A stretch of DNA of 40,373 nucleotides from positions 1 to 40,373 of the forward strand of contig JAFRSP010000066.1 of the NCBI GenBank assembly GCA_017427525.1, given 5' to 3'. The stretch's first letter is position 1, and every line of letters begins with the position of its first letter. A program made the translations under genes and the position numbers. Positions 19,060-27,384 of the stretch are shown here, piece by piece. This DNA comes from Clostridia bacterium (GTDB lineage: Bacteria; Bacillota; Clostridia; Oscillospirales; Feifaniaceae). The notes below the pieces were generated by a model, which worked only from the letters and a program-made list of their open reading frames with translations, was not told the origin of the DNA and did not search any database.

Positions 19060-19671
19060 ATGACAACAACCGGGGCAAAATTCTTTGACCGCACGGCAAA
19101 GGTGATCCGCGTGCTCACCGTGCCGCCGATCGGTGCGCTGACGCTGGTCTCTTCTCTCTATTTCAAACGGAATGAGGATTTTGGTTCGCGCCTTGCCTAT
19201 TTGCTGGCCGTGCTGTTTTTATCGGTCTTTCCCACGCTTGCCTATCCGCTGCAGCCGATTCTTCCGCCTTTCCGCGGGCGCGGAAGAGAGGGGCAGCGCA
19301 GTCTTGCGATCCTCATGTCGGTGATCGGATATTTCCTGGGAATTGTTTTTGTCTGCTTCACGCACGCAAGCAGCATGCTGCTGACAGTCTATATCGTCTA
19401 TGTGGTGTCGGGCGTGGGCATCGCGCTTTTCAGCAAGGGCCTTCACATCGCCGCCAGCGGCCACGCCTGCGCCGTTGCGGGACCTGTGGCCGGAATGACC
19501 TATTTCCTCGGGCCGCGGGCGCTGCTGATCGGCGTGCCGGTGTTTCTGCTGGTCTGCTGGTCCAGCCTGCGTCTGAAGCGGCACACGCTGGTGCAGTTCC
19601 TGCTGGGCGGGGCGATCTCGGTCGGCGCGCTGCTGCTCACCGCGCCCATCGTTTCGCTCGTGAGGAAATAA
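19060..19671 (+). CDS. PAP2-like (phosphatidic acid phosphatase-related) membrane protein
   Basis: This 203-residue, roughly six-helix membrane protein has a partial PAP2 signature. SGH lies in GLHIAASGHACAVAG, and SSLRLKRHTLVQFLLGG resembles the third motif, but the first (KX6RP) motif is not evident and the final aspartate is not in the usual place. Catalysis on lipid phosphates is therefore uncertain. The longest frame starts at 19030, but AAAGGAGA at 19048-19055 points to the ATG at 19060. Confidence 0.6.
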   Translation: MTTTGAKFFDRTAKVIRVLTVPPIGALTLVSSLYFKRNEDFGSRLAYLLAVLFLSVFPTLAYPLQPILPPFRGRGREGQRSLAILMSVIGYFLGIVFVCFTHASSMLLTVYIVYVVSGVGIALFSKGLHIAASGHACAVAGPVAGMTYFLGPRALLIGVPVFLLVCWSSLRLKRHTLVQFLLGGAISVGALLLTAPIVSLVRK

Positions 19672-19775
19672 AAAAAGAGCCTCCGGATCCGGCGGCGGGG
19701 CCTGTGCGAGGCCGCGGCGCCGCTCCCGGCCCTTGATCCGTCGGCAGGGCTGAAGAGAAAAGAAAGGAGACTCTT

Positions 19776-20120
19776 ATGACGACGCACGAGCGGCTGCAAG
19801 CCTTTTTTGAGGCGGAAAACGCACGCGACTTTGAAGCCTACCGCATGTTTCTGCACCCCGACGTGGTCTGGCGCCTCTTTGGCAGCGAGACCAAAACCAT
19901 GACCGGGGCGGAGGAGTATCTCCGCGCGATCCGGCAGGCCTATCGCGATTCCGAGGTTCGGTTCACCTGCGAGAAGATGCTCGTCTCGGAGGACGGATCC
20001 CGCATCGTCACCCTGCTGCGCAACGACGCAGGGGTGCGGTCGCTGGACGTGTTTGATTTCTGCGAGGGGCTGATTGTGCGGGAATATGAGTTTATCCTGG
20101 GCGCTGAGCCGAAGGCATGA
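19776..20120 (+). CDS. SnoaL-like / NTF2-family small protein
   Basis: This 114-residue protein looks like the SnoaL/NTF2 cone fold. It opens with a helix (LQAFFEAENARDFEAYRMFL), then HPDVVWRLFG, and later strands carry the C-terminal pocket (DVFDFCEGLIVREYEFIL). Members range from isomerases and hydratases to binding domains, so no reaction is assigned. AAAGGAGA at 19763-19770 precedes the ATG. The upstream neighbour ends 104 bases earlier on the same strand with no clear terminator, so cotranscription is possible. Confidence 0.7.
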   Translation: MTTHERLQAFFEAENARDFEAYRMFLHPDVVWRLFGSETKTMTGAEEYLRAIRQAYRDSEVRFTCEKMLVSEDGSRIVTLLRNDAGVRSLDVFDFCEGLIVREYEFILGAEPKA

Positions 20121-20362
20121 GAAACCGGGGCAAGGGGTCCCTCTCCCTCGCGGCTCCGGCAAAGGGGCGGCAGATGCGAGGTGGGCGCAGCACAAACCGG
20201 CGCGCCGCGGAAAGAAAAGGCCGGTCCTCCCAAAAGAGTGACCGGTTTGGGACGCATACCGAAACGAGAGCGTAACAGAAAAGTCCTGTGAAAGCCCTGT
20301 GCAGCGCAGTCCTTGCCAAACGAGAGATAAGCTGCGACCGCATGGGAAAAGAAAGTTTGCGT

Positions 20363-20404
20363 AAAAAAAGGGAGCCGGAGCTCACAGGGGCCGGCTCCCT
20401 TTTT
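20363..20404 (+). terminator. Intrinsic terminator downstream of the SnoaL-like gene
   Basis: GGGAGCCGG (20370-20378) pairs with CCGGCTCCC (20391-20399) and is followed by TTTTTC. An A-run in front makes it usable in both directions. The 401-base gap 20121-20521 contains this and the next terminator and no recognisable gene. Confidence 0.8.
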
Positions 20405-20463
20405 CATCACAAGAAACAAAGCGCAGACGAGAAGACGCTTCTCGCCCGCATACGAGGAAGAGG

Positions 20464-20503
20464 GAAAAAAGAAAACCGCTGTGCAACGAAAGCTGCACAG
20501 CGG
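20464..20503 (-). terminator. Intrinsic terminator of MFS copy 3
   Basis: On the - strand a perfect 10-base-pair stem CCGCTGTGCA/TGCACAGCGG with an 8-base loop is followed by TTTTCTTTTTT. It lies just past the end of the third MFS gene. Confidence 0.88.
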
Positions 20504-20521
20504 AATACTTACGAAGGAATC

Positions 20522-21823
20522 TTAAGCCTGAGCGGCCTCAGAGGCCTTGGCATCGTTGATTTCATCGAACTTCTTCAATTCGACCGGAGAAGACTTCAGG
20601 GCGTTGAGCATCAGGAACATGATCAGAACGCCGCCCACAGCGATGGTCAAAAAGCCGGGGACATAGGAGTGCGCCCAGTCATAGACCGAGGCGGAAAGCG
20701 GAACGCCGATGGCGCTGCCCATACTGACGAAGGGCTGACAGACGCCGTAGACGCGGGTATACTCTCTGTCGCCGAAGATGCGGCCGGTGATGTAGGGCAT
20801 CTGCATGGTCTGAATGGCGTTGGCAAAACCGAAGATCACGGCGAAAATCATGGGCAGAGGAGTGCGCTTGGCAAAGGAGAGCAGCACGGCCGAAATGGAG
20901 AGGCCGGTGGCGAGGAACACGGTGGTGAACTTGATACCGATGGTGTCATACAGACGACCGACCAGGATCTTGCCGGGCACCAGGATCAGCATAGAGAGGG
21001 AGAACACGCGGGCCGCATAGGCGGAATCGAAACCGGAACTGACAAGATGGCCGATGATGTTGTTCTGCACGCCCATGCCGCAGGCAGAGGTGAGGAACAG
21101 GGCAAGAACATAGCACCAATAGGTCTTGGACTTGAGGGCCTGCGCGCGGGTCATGCCGGAGACCTTGACGGTGGGCTTCTCAGACTCGGTCTCCTGCAGG
21201 GCGACGGTTTCCCAGCCAAGAGGCTTGAGGCCCATATCCTCGGGCTTTTCCTTGATGAGGAAGGTGATCACGGGCACCGTGATGAGGAAGAAGACAATGG
21301 CCAGCTGCACAAAGCCGGAGCGCCAGCCGGAAGCCTCGACCGTGGCGGCCACAATGGGGGTCATGATCGAACCGGCAAGACCGGAGCCCGCCAGCGCGAT
21401 GCCCATGGCGGTGCCGCGCTTTTCAATGAACCAGTTGGAGAGGATACGGGCGATCGGAACGCCGGTCAGCATACCGGCGAAGATGCCCTTGATGGTGGCG
21501 ATGATGTAGAAGTGATACACGCTGGTGGCACGGGAATAGCTGAACATACACATGCCGATGATGCAGCAGCCGATGATCATGTAGGGCTTAAAACGGTGAT
21601 TTTTGAAGAACTCGCCCCACAGAGGCCCCATGAAGAGGCCGCCCAGCATACCGAAGGAACTATAGAGCGTAAAGGTGCCGCGGGCGACGCCGAGGTCCGC
21701 GCAGCAGGGAACGATGAAGACCGATAGGGTGTTTCCAATGATGCCGACAGCTGCGGCCTGGACGCATAGACAGCCCAGCACGACAACCCAGCCATAAAAG
21801 AATTTGGGTTTTGATTGCTGCAT
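20522..21823 (-). CDS. MFS transporter, OFA-like (copy 3, divergent)
   Basis: This 433-residue, 12-helix major facilitator begins KFFYGWVVVLGCLCVQAAAVG, the opening typical of the OFA-like group that also contains the two carriers at 3.9-6.7 kb. It also shows LSNWFIEKRGTAMGIALAGSG where those have NNWFVDKRG, but overall similarity is clearly lower. The ATG is preceded by AGGAGG at 9-base spacing. It has a strong promoter and its own terminator, so it is a single-gene unit. Substrate is unknown. Confidence 0.85.
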   Translation of the reverse strand: MQQSKPKFFYGWVVVLGCLCVQAAAVGIIGNTLSVFIVPCCADLGVARGTFTLYSSFGMLGGLFMGPLWGEFFKNHRFKPYMIIGCCIIGMCMFSYSRATSVYHFYIIATIKGIFAGMLTGVPIARILSNWFIEKRGTAMGIALAGSGLAGSIMTPIVAATVEASGWRSGFVQLAIVFFLITVPVITFLIKEKPEDMGLKPLGWETVALQETESEKPTVKVSGMTRAQALKSKTYWCYVLALFLTSACGMGVQNNIIGHLVSSGFDSAYAARVFSLSMLILVPGKILVGRLYDTIGIKFTTVFLATGLSISAVLLSFAKRTPLPMIFAVIFGFANAIQTMQMPYITGRIFGDREYTRVYGVCQPFVSMGSAIGVPLSASVYDWAHSYVPGFLTIAVGGVLIMFLMLNALKSSPVELKKFDEINDAKASEAAQA

Positions 21824-21867
21824 GAAGAGATTCCTCCTGAACGTGATGATGATTCAAAACTTTGTAC

Positions 21868-21896
21868 ATTATACCACCCTTTTCAGAGGGTTTCAA
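21868..21896 (-). promoter_or_regulatory. Promoter of MFS copy 3 with an internal inverted repeat
   Basis: On the - strand TTGAAA, a 17-base spacer and TATAAT form a near-ideal sigma-A promoter about 45 bases before the gene. The spacer includes ACCCT-N6-AGGGT (forward 21876-21891), a small inverted repeat placed where a repressor could bind. Confidence 0.8.
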
Positions 21897-22043
21897 CGAT
21901 TTTATTCAAAGTTGTGACTTTGAAGTAAGAAATTATGATTTTTCCGCGAAAAAGGGAACAGAAATAAAAAGTGGAGAGACGGCCCGCGGATTTCGATGCA
22001 AAAAAGAATCGAAAGCGGCAAGGGGCGGCAGAAAGCAAGAAAG
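21897..22043. other. Gap between the MFS copy 3 promoter and the trpS terminator
   Basis: No gene is seen. A partial copy of the terminator arm (GAGACGGCCC near 21977) occurs without its partner. Confidence 0.4.
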
Positions 22044-22075
22044 CAAAAAAGGGCCGTCTCTTGAAGAGACGGCCC
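22044..22075 (-). terminator. Intrinsic terminator after trpS
   Basis: A perfect 10-base-pair stem GGGCCGTCTC/GAGACGGCCC with a 5-base loop is followed on the - strand by TTTTTT. It lies about 50 bases past the trpS stop. Confidence 0.9.
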
Positions 22076-22126
22076 CGGAAAACCGGACACAGAGATGCGC
22101 GGGGGATGCAAAACGGGGAAATCGGA

Positions 22127-23140
22127 TTATTTCGCCTTGCTCAAAACGAAGCCCACCTTTTCATAGATCTCGCGCACCTTCGCTTCGGTGATGGCGCGGG
22201 CCTTTTCGGCGCCTATGGCCATCACGTCGTCCAGATAGGCCTTGTCGCGCAGCAGCTCCAGGCTCTTCTCGCGCAGCGGGCGCAGCAGCTCGATCACGGC
22301 TTCGGCCACGGCCGGCTTGAAGACGCCGTAGCCCTTGCCTTCGAATTCGGCCTCCACCTCGGCGAGACTCTTGCCGGTGACCGCCGAGTAGATGTGGATC
22401 AAATTGGTCACGCCCGGCTTGTCTTCCGAGACGATCACGCGGGAGTCGCTGTCGGTCACGGCGCGCTTGAACTTGCGCAGGATATCGTCCGGCGAATCCA
22501 TCACGAGGATGTAGGCGTTGTCGTTGGAATCCGACTTGCTCATCTTGCGGGAGGGATCCTGCAGGCTCATGATCTTGGCGCCCTCCTTGGGGATGTAGGC
22601 CTCAGGCACCACGAAGCTGCCGGGGAAACGGTTGTTGAAGCGGATGGCGATATCTCTCGCCAGCTCCACGTGCTGACGCTGATCCTCTCCGACCGGCACG
22701 ATGTCGGCGTCGTAAATCAGAATGTCGGCCGCCATGAGAACGGGATAGGTGAAGAGTCCGGCGTTGACATTGTCGGAATGACGCTGGCTCTTGTCTTTGA
22801 ACTGGGTCATGCGGGAGAGCTCGCCGAACATGGTGAAGCAGCTCAGGATCCAGCTGAGCTTGGGATGACTCGGGTTGTGGCTCTGGACGAAAAGAATGCA
22901 CTTCTCGGGGTCCAGGCCGGCGGCCAGAAGCTGGGCGAAGAGCTGATAGGTCTGATCGCGCAGCGATTCGGGATCCTGCCAGACGGTGATGGAGTGCAGA
23001 TCCGCAATGCAGTAGCGATTGTCGAAGGCATCGCTGTCCTGAATGTCGACCCAGTTCTTGATTGACCCCAAATAATTTCCGAGTGTGATCTTGCCGCTGG
23101 GCTGAATGCCGCTGAGGCTGACCTTGGTCTTCTTTTCCAT
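22127..23140 (-). CDS. trpS: Tryptophanyl-tRNA synthetase
   Basis: This 337-residue class I synthetase charges tRNA-Trp. The HIGH-like motif is in PSGKITLGNYLG near the N-terminus and the KMSKS loop reads KMSKSDSN. Length is typical of the bacterial enzyme. A longer frame starts 11 codons upstream, but AAAAGGAGCG lies 8 bases before the ATG at 23140, which also gives the usual KVSLSGIQPSG start. There is no T-box leader; a consensus promoter sits about 100 bases upstream. Confidence 0.97.
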   Translation of the reverse strand: MEKKTKVSLSGIQPSGKITLGNYLGSIKNWVDIQDSDAFDNRYCIADLHSITVWQDPESLRDQTYQLFAQLLAAGLDPEKCILFVQSHNPSHPKLSWILSCFTMFGELSRMTQFKDKSQRHSDNVNAGLFTYPVLMAADILIYDADIVPVGEDQRQHVELARDIAIRFNNRFPGSFVVPEAYIPKEGAKIMSLQDPSRKMSKSDSNDNAYILVMDSPDDILRKFKRAVTDSDSRVIVSEDKPGVTNLIHIYSAVTGKSLAEVEAEFEGKGYGVFKPAVAEAVIELLRPLREKSLELLRDKAYLDDVMAIGAEKARAITEAKVREIYEKVGFVLSKAK

Positions 23141-23232
23141 TCCAGAATCGCTCCTTTTCACCAAATTTTCCAAGAAAGAAACCCGGCGCGGCGCGCAAAG
23201 GTCAGATGCGCACAGGCTGCCGAATCTCCCTT

Positions 23233-23261
23233 ATTATACCAAACCCGCGAAGGGCTTGCAA
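23233..23261 (-). promoter_or_regulatory. Promoter of trpS
   Basis: On the - strand TTGCAA, a 17-base spacer and a perfect TATAAT. Confidence 0.82.
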
Positions 23262-23318
23262 GACGAAATGCAAAAAGACAGGCGCCGGAGCCCCGCCCTC
23301 GCACCCAGATGCGCCCCG

Positions 23319-24233
23319 TCAAGCGAGGGGCGGCAGGAAAGAGAAGAGCAGCCACACCGCAAAAAAGGTGATGACGTTGGAGAGGCTGTTGAAGAGGGCG
23401 GCGGCGTTGGGGTGAAAATCGTATTCCGCGCAGTAGGCGATGCTGTTGATGGCCCCCGGCAGCAGGAAGAAAAGGGCCAGCGTATAGCGGGTGAGGGGGG
23501 CGAAGGGCTGAAAATAGAGCAGCGCCGCCGTGCAGAGTCCGCCGGCCAGGTAGCGCAGCGCCAGCATGTTGAAAACCAGCCGGCGCTCTTCGTTCGACAT
23601 ATTGAAATCCAGCGTCATGCCGAGGGCGAGCAACGAAAGGGGCGTGTTGATTTTGGAGACCAGGTCGGTAAAGCTGTAGCAGAAGTCGGGAAGCCGCAGG
23701 CCCGCCGCGGCCATGCAGAGCGCCGCGATCAGAGAGAGCAGCACCGGCGAAGTGGCCAGCCGTTTTCCCACGGCGCGCCAGTCGGACCCCTGCTCGGTAT
23801 AGAACTGGGCGTGGGCGAGGCACAGGGCGTAAAGGGTGACCGAATTGCCGCCGTGGACGGCCACCATGATGGGGGTCGCGGCGGCCCCCAGCAGAGCCTC
23901 GGCCAGGGGGATGCCGATAAAGGCTACGTTGATGCCGGCGAAGTTGAGCACAGCCATGCCCTTCTGGGTGCGGGTTTTTCCCCGCAGCAGCACATAGACC
24001 AGGGCCGAAAGCATCAGCCCGAACAGGCAGGTGACGGCGAAAACCGAAAAGTATTCCGGCGTGAGGGTGACGTTTTTGAAGTTGGAGAAGATCACGCAGG
24101 GGATGACCAGCGTGATGACCAGCTTGAAGTAGACCTTGTAGTCGTCCTGCTTCACAACGCCCCAGCGCCGCAGCAGGTAGCCCGCCAGGATAACGGAGCC
24201 CAGCAGTGCAAAGACGGAATTGACGGGTGACAT
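23319..24233 (-). CDS. AEC (auxin efflux carrier) family transporter
   Basis: This 304-residue protein of about ten helices resembles the AEC family, whose bacterial members move malate, malonate or other carboxylates. Signs are the start SPVNSVFALLGSVILAGYLLRRWG, the broken helix FAGINVAFIGIPLAEALLG (about residues 96-114) and the second-half counterpart ending in GAINSIAYCAEY. The longest frame begins far upstream at 24557, but AAGGAGGG precedes the ATG at 24233 and only this part is hydrophobic and family-like. It is divergent from the lipoprotein gene and has its own promoter. Confidence 0.85.
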   Translation of the reverse strand: MSPVNSVFALLGSVILAGYLLRRWGVVKQDDYKVYFKLVITLVIPCVIFSNFKNVTLTPEYFSVFAVTCLFGLMLSALVYVLLRGKTRTQKGMAVLNFAGINVAFIGIPLAEALLGAAATPIMVAVHGGNSVTLYALCLAHAQFYTEQGSDWRAVGKRLATSPVLLSLIAALCMAAAGLRLPDFCYSFTDLVSKINTPLSLLALGMTLDFNMSNEERRLVFNMLALRYLAGGLCTAALLYFQPFAPLTRYTLALFFLLPGAINSIAYCAEYDFHPNAAALFNSLSNVITFFAVWLLFSFLPPLA

Positions 24234-24356
24234 GGGACCCTCCTTACTCAGACCGGGGCAGGGCGCTCCGGCAGACGGGCGGCCCTGCCGCAATGCGTGC
24301 CGACGGCAGAAAAGGCGCGCGGCGCGGCGGAAAAGCAGCCGGTATCTTTGTCCCCT

Positions 24357-24385
24357 ATTGTAGCAATTTTCATGGGCAGATGCAA
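24357..24385 (-). promoter_or_regulatory. Promoter of the AEC transporter gene
   Basis: On the - strand TTGCAT, a 17-base spacer and TACAAT. It is divergent from the promoter at 24511-24539, and the two share the 395-base gene-free gap 24234-24628. Confidence 0.72.
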
Positions 24386-24510
24386 GGGCTTTCGCGCCGA
24401 GACGGGGAAAAGGAAGGCCGCTTTGCGCGGCACGCAAGAGGGGACGCTGCGCGGGATGGTGCGCACCTTTTGCCGCGCAAAGGCGGGGAAAAATCTTTTT
24501 CGCCCTTTCT

Positions 24511-24539
24511 TGCCCTTTTTCGAGGAATACGCTACAATA
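24511..24539 (+). promoter_or_regulatory. Promoter of the DUF3048 lipoprotein gene
   Basis: TTGCCC at 24511-24516, a 17-base spacer and TACAAT at 24534-24539, about 90 bases before the gene. Confidence 0.65.
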
Positions 24540-24628
24540 GGAGACGTTGAACCCCACTTCCCTCTGCGGAGGCGCCGGCGCGCGCTCTTTCGTCGCAGAG
24601 AGATCTCACGGAAAAGGAGCGTTTTCCC

Positions 24629-25780
24629 ATGCAGACACACCCCCTTGCCGCAGGAAGAACCGGCACGGCCCTTCGCCGCGCCGTGCGCTTTGCGGCGCTG
24701 ACACTTGCGCTGCTGCTCTGCCTCTTCTTTGCCTCCTGTGAAAAAGAGGTGGAGACCTCTGCCCCTGTTGCGCCTGATCAGGTCATAACGGACGACGGTC
24801 AGACCTCCGCGCCCGAGCCCGTTCCGGCGCCCGTCAATCCCCTCACAGGGCTGCGGGAGAGGGCCGACTACCTTCCGGCGCGCCCCATCGCCGTGATGAT
24901 CAACAACCTCAAGAAGGCCACCCCGCCCCGCGGTCTCTCGCAGTACGACGGGGCTATCGAAGTGTTGGCCGAGGGCGATATCGACCGCATCATTGCCATC
25001 TTTTACGATTATGCGTCCATCCCCGAGCTGGGCTCGGTGCGTTCGGCGCGCGACTACTATCTGAAGCTGGTTCGCCCCCTCGACCCCATCATCCTGCACT
25101 ATGGCGGGAGCGACGCCGCCTATATCTATATCAAAAAGAACAAGCTCGACACCTTAAACGGCATGGAGGGCGAGGTGGACGAGCTGCTCTACTGGCGCGA
25201 CAAGCAGCGCATCAAGCAGGCGGGCTATGAACACAGCGTTTTCACAAGCGGGGAGAAGATCGCTCACACCATCGAGACCCTCTCCCGCCGCACCGAGACC
25301 GAGAAAACGCAGCCCTTCTTCCTCTTTGCGCCGGAGGGGGAGGCCATCCCCGCCGGAAGCCTCGGGGGAGAGAAGATCACGGTGCCCTTTTCCAGCTATA
25401 TCGAACCAGTGTTTGTCTACGATGCCGAGCGGGGCTGCTATCTGCGCAGTCAATACGGAGCGCCGCATGTCGATGAGAAAAACGGCGAGCAGATCACGGC
25501 CGACAATCTCTTTGTGCTCTTCGCCCCCCACCGCGAGGTGGGCGACCAGGCGGGGCATATCGAGGTGACCACGACCGGCAGCGGCAAGGGCCTCTATTTC
25601 CAGGGGGGGACCGGTCGTGCCGTCACCTGGAGCAGAGCGGGCGAGACCGACTTTTTCGAGTTTGCCGACGAGGCGGGAGAACCCCTCGCCGTGCAGCGCG
25701 GCAAGGTGTGGATCTGCATGGTCAAGCCCTCGGCCGAGGTGCGTTATGAAGGCGGCGTGCAGGAAGAATCTCAGGAGTGA
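24629..25780 (+). CDS. DUF3048 (YerB-like) lipoprotein
   Basis: This 383-residue exported lipoprotein resembles the DUF3048/YerB family, whose function is unknown. A basic start and hydrophobic core lead to a lipobox ending in FASC, so Cys37 is the likely lipidation site. A Pro/Ala/Glu-rich linker (about 38-72) precedes the DUF3048 core, with NPLTGLRERADYLPARPIAV, then VLAEGDIDRI and SVRSARDYY. AAAAGGAGCG precedes the ATG. The C-terminal half (about 240-375) is the second family domain. It is followed by a hairpin and mutY on the same strand. Confidence 0.85.
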   Translation: MQTHPLAAGRTGTALRRAVRFAALTLALLLCLFFASCEKEVETSAPVAPDQVITDDGQTSAPEPVPAPVNPLTGLRERADYLPARPIAVMINNLKKATPPRGLSQYDGAIEVLAEGDIDRIIAIFYDYASIPELGSVRSARDYYLKLVRPLDPIILHYGGSDAAYIYIKKNKLDTLNGMEGEVDELLYWRDKQRIKQAGYEHSVFTSGEKIAHTIETLSRRTETEKTQPFFLFAPEGEAIPAGSLGGEKITVPFSSYIEPVFVYDAERGCYLRSQYGAPHVDEKNGEQITADNLFVLFAPHREVGDQAGHIEVTTTGSGKGLYFQGGTGRAVTWSRAGETDFFEFADEAGEPLAVQRGKVWICMVKPSAEVRYEGGVQEESQE

Positions 25781-25791
25781 TGAAAAGAACG

Positions 25792-25817
25792 GCGCGGCAG
25801 CCTTTCGGCTGCCGCGC
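25792..25817 (+). other. Perfect hairpin between the lipoprotein gene and mutY
   Basis: GCGCGGCAGCC pairs with GGCTGCCGCGC around a TTTC loop, 11 base pairs. There is no T-run, so a processing or stability element is as likely as termination. Confidence 0.45.
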
Positions 25818-25847
25818 AGCCTTCAGAAGAAAAAGGAGGGTGAGGCC

Positions 25848-27023
25848 GTGCAAAAGGAATCACAGAGGAGCCGGAGCGCCCAAAAGGCCAAAGAAACAGA
25901 ACGAACCGAGCCCGCCGACCGATATGGCGGTTGGGTTGCAGACGAGGCGAACCGCCTGAAAGGGCTGGCGCAGGCGCTGCTGCTCTGGTATGACCGCTCG
26001 GCCCGTGTCCTCCCGTGGCGGAGCGACCCCACCCCCTACCGCGTGCTGGTCAGCGAGCTCATGCTGCAGCAGACCCGGGTGGAGGCGGTGATCGAGGCCT
26101 TTACCCGCTTTGTGACTGAGCTGCCCGACTTTGCGGCGCTGGCCGCCGCCGATGAGCAGACGGTGCTCAAGCTGTGGCAGGGACTGGGCTACTACAGCCG
26201 GGCTAAAAACCTGCATCGGGCAGCCCGCGCCGTGGCGGAGATCTACGGCGGCGAGCTGCCGGCCGACTATGCCGCCCTGCGGACACTGCCCGGCATCGGC
26301 GACTACACGGCGGGGGCGGTGGCCTCCATCGCCTTCGGCTTGCCCCATGCCGCAGTGGACGGCAATGTGCTGCGGGTGCTGGCGCGCCTGTGCTGCGACC
26401 GGGGAGAGGTCTCCTCTCCCGCCGCTCGTAAAAAGGCGGCCGCGCTGGTGGAGGCCCTCATGCCGAAAACGCGCTGCGGAGCCTTCACGCAGGCCCTCAT
26501 GGAGCTGGGGGCCACGGTCTGCCGGCCGACCGGCCGCCCCCTCTGCGAGAGCTGCCCGGTGCGTGCTCTCTGCCTGGCCGAAAAGGCGGGCTGTCAGCAG
26601 GAGCTGCCGGTCAAGCGGCCGGCCAAGCCCCGAAGAGTGGAGCGGAAAACGGTGCTGCTGCTCTTTTGCGGCGGACGGCTGGCCCTGCAGAAGCGCGGGG
26701 ACAGGGGACTGCTTGCCGGGCTCTATGAGCCCCTCACCCTCGAGGGCAGGCGGGAGAGAGCCGAGGTGTTTGCGGCGCTTACGGCGCTCGGCGCAGACCT
26801 GGAGGGCGCGGCCTTCACCCCCCTCGGGGAGGCGGCGCACCTCTTCACCCATGTGGAGTGGCGCATGACCGGATGGCGGGTGGAGCTGAAGACGGAAAAG
26901 GGGCTGGGAGACAACCTGGTCTTTACCACAAAGGAGGAGCGAAAGAGCGGCTATCCGATCGCCTCGGCCTACCGCGCCTATCTGGAGCGGGCAGAGGAGG
27001 GGGAAGAGGCTCCCGCGACGTAG
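25848..27023 (+). CDS. mutY: A/G-specific adenine glycosylase MutY
   Basis: This 391-residue base-excision enzyme removes adenine opposite 8-oxoguanine. The helix-hairpin-helix core has the catalytic Glu70 in VSELMLQQTRV, LPGIGDYTAGAVASI, and the catalytic Asp171 in AAVDGNVLRVL. The 4Fe-4S ligands are Cys225, Cys233, Cys236 and Cys242, a C-X7-C-X2-C-X5-C spacing with one residue more in the first loop than the E. coli enzyme. The C-terminal NUDIX-like lesion-recognition domain is present (about 265-385). The GTG at 25848 follows AAAGGAGG at 8 bases. The N-terminus is about 30 residues longer than usual and polar. Confidence 0.94.
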   Translation: MQKESQRSRSAQKAKETERTEPADRYGGWVADEANRLKGLAQALLLWYDRSARVLPWRSDPTPYRVLVSELMLQQTRVEAVIEAFTRFVTELPDFAALAAADEQTVLKLWQGLGYYSRAKNLHRAARAVAEIYGGELPADYAALRTLPGIGDYTAGAVASIAFGLPHAAVDGNVLRVLARLCCDRGEVSSPAARKKAAALVEALMPKTRCGAFTQALMELGATVCRPTGRPLCESCPVRALCLAEKAGCQQELPVKRPAKPRRVERKTVLLLFCGGRLALQKRGDRGLLAGLYEPLTLEGRRERAEVFAALTALGADLEGAAFTPLGEAAHLFTHVEWRMTGWRVELKTEKGLGDNLVFTTKEERKSGYPIASAYRAYLERAEEGEEAPAT

Positions 27024-27109
27024 AAACAGGACAAAAAGAACGGCGGACAGGGATGCAGGCTGCCCGCCGCGGCGGCCGCCCCTCTTCTTTTGGGCCCTGG
27101 AAGCTTTGG

Positions 27110-27138
27110 TTGACAGAGCCGCCGGGCGGTGCTACAAT
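27110..27138 (+). promoter_or_regulatory. Consensus promoter of the MATE gene
   Basis: TTGACA at 27110-27115, a 17-base spacer and TACAAT at 27133-27138. The start codon lies almost 250 bases further on, leaving an unusually long leader. Confidence 0.85.
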
Positions 27139-27144
27139 GTTGCA

Positions 27145-27384
27145 GTGTTACACCTTGCTGCCCGACGATGCAAACAAAATGCCTGCAAGGGTGCGCTTCG
27201 GGACAGAGGAAAGGCGCCTGCCCGAAGCCAAAGCCGCGTGAGGCGTTCTTTTTTATGCGGCATTTTCAGCTTTTTCGCGGGAAACCTGCCTGCAAGAAAA
27301 GCTGCGCACGCTTCCCGCCGCCCGGCCGCATCTGCAACAACAGGGTTTTACCCGATCGGATACAACAATCAGGAGGAAATCGAT
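27145..27384 (+). promoter_or_regulatory. Long structured leader of the MATE gene, type unknown
   Basis: A leader of about 240 bases has no coding frame with a ribosome site. A 7-base-pair stem CTTCGGG/CCCGAAG (27197-27203 with 27222-27228) encloses ACAGAGGAAAGGCGCCTG. A TTGCAG/CTGCAA pair (27140-27145 with 27184-27189) could close an upstream stem, but its 5' half overlaps the expected start of transcription. A TTCTTTTTT tract at about 27246-27254 follows a short GCC/GGC stem and could be a weak terminator. The block CCTGCAAG appears twice. No known riboswitch consensus was recognised by eye. Confidence 0.35.

Noticed and set aside
20288..21727. 479-codon open frame antisense to the third MFS gene
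   Set aside because: Gly/His/Asp-rich antisense shadow of a real transporter gene.
27204..27221. ACAGAGGAAAGG as part of an RNase P RNA
   Set aside because: It resembles the short conserved bits only superficially; none of the other conserved regions or the expected length of about 350-400 bases is present.
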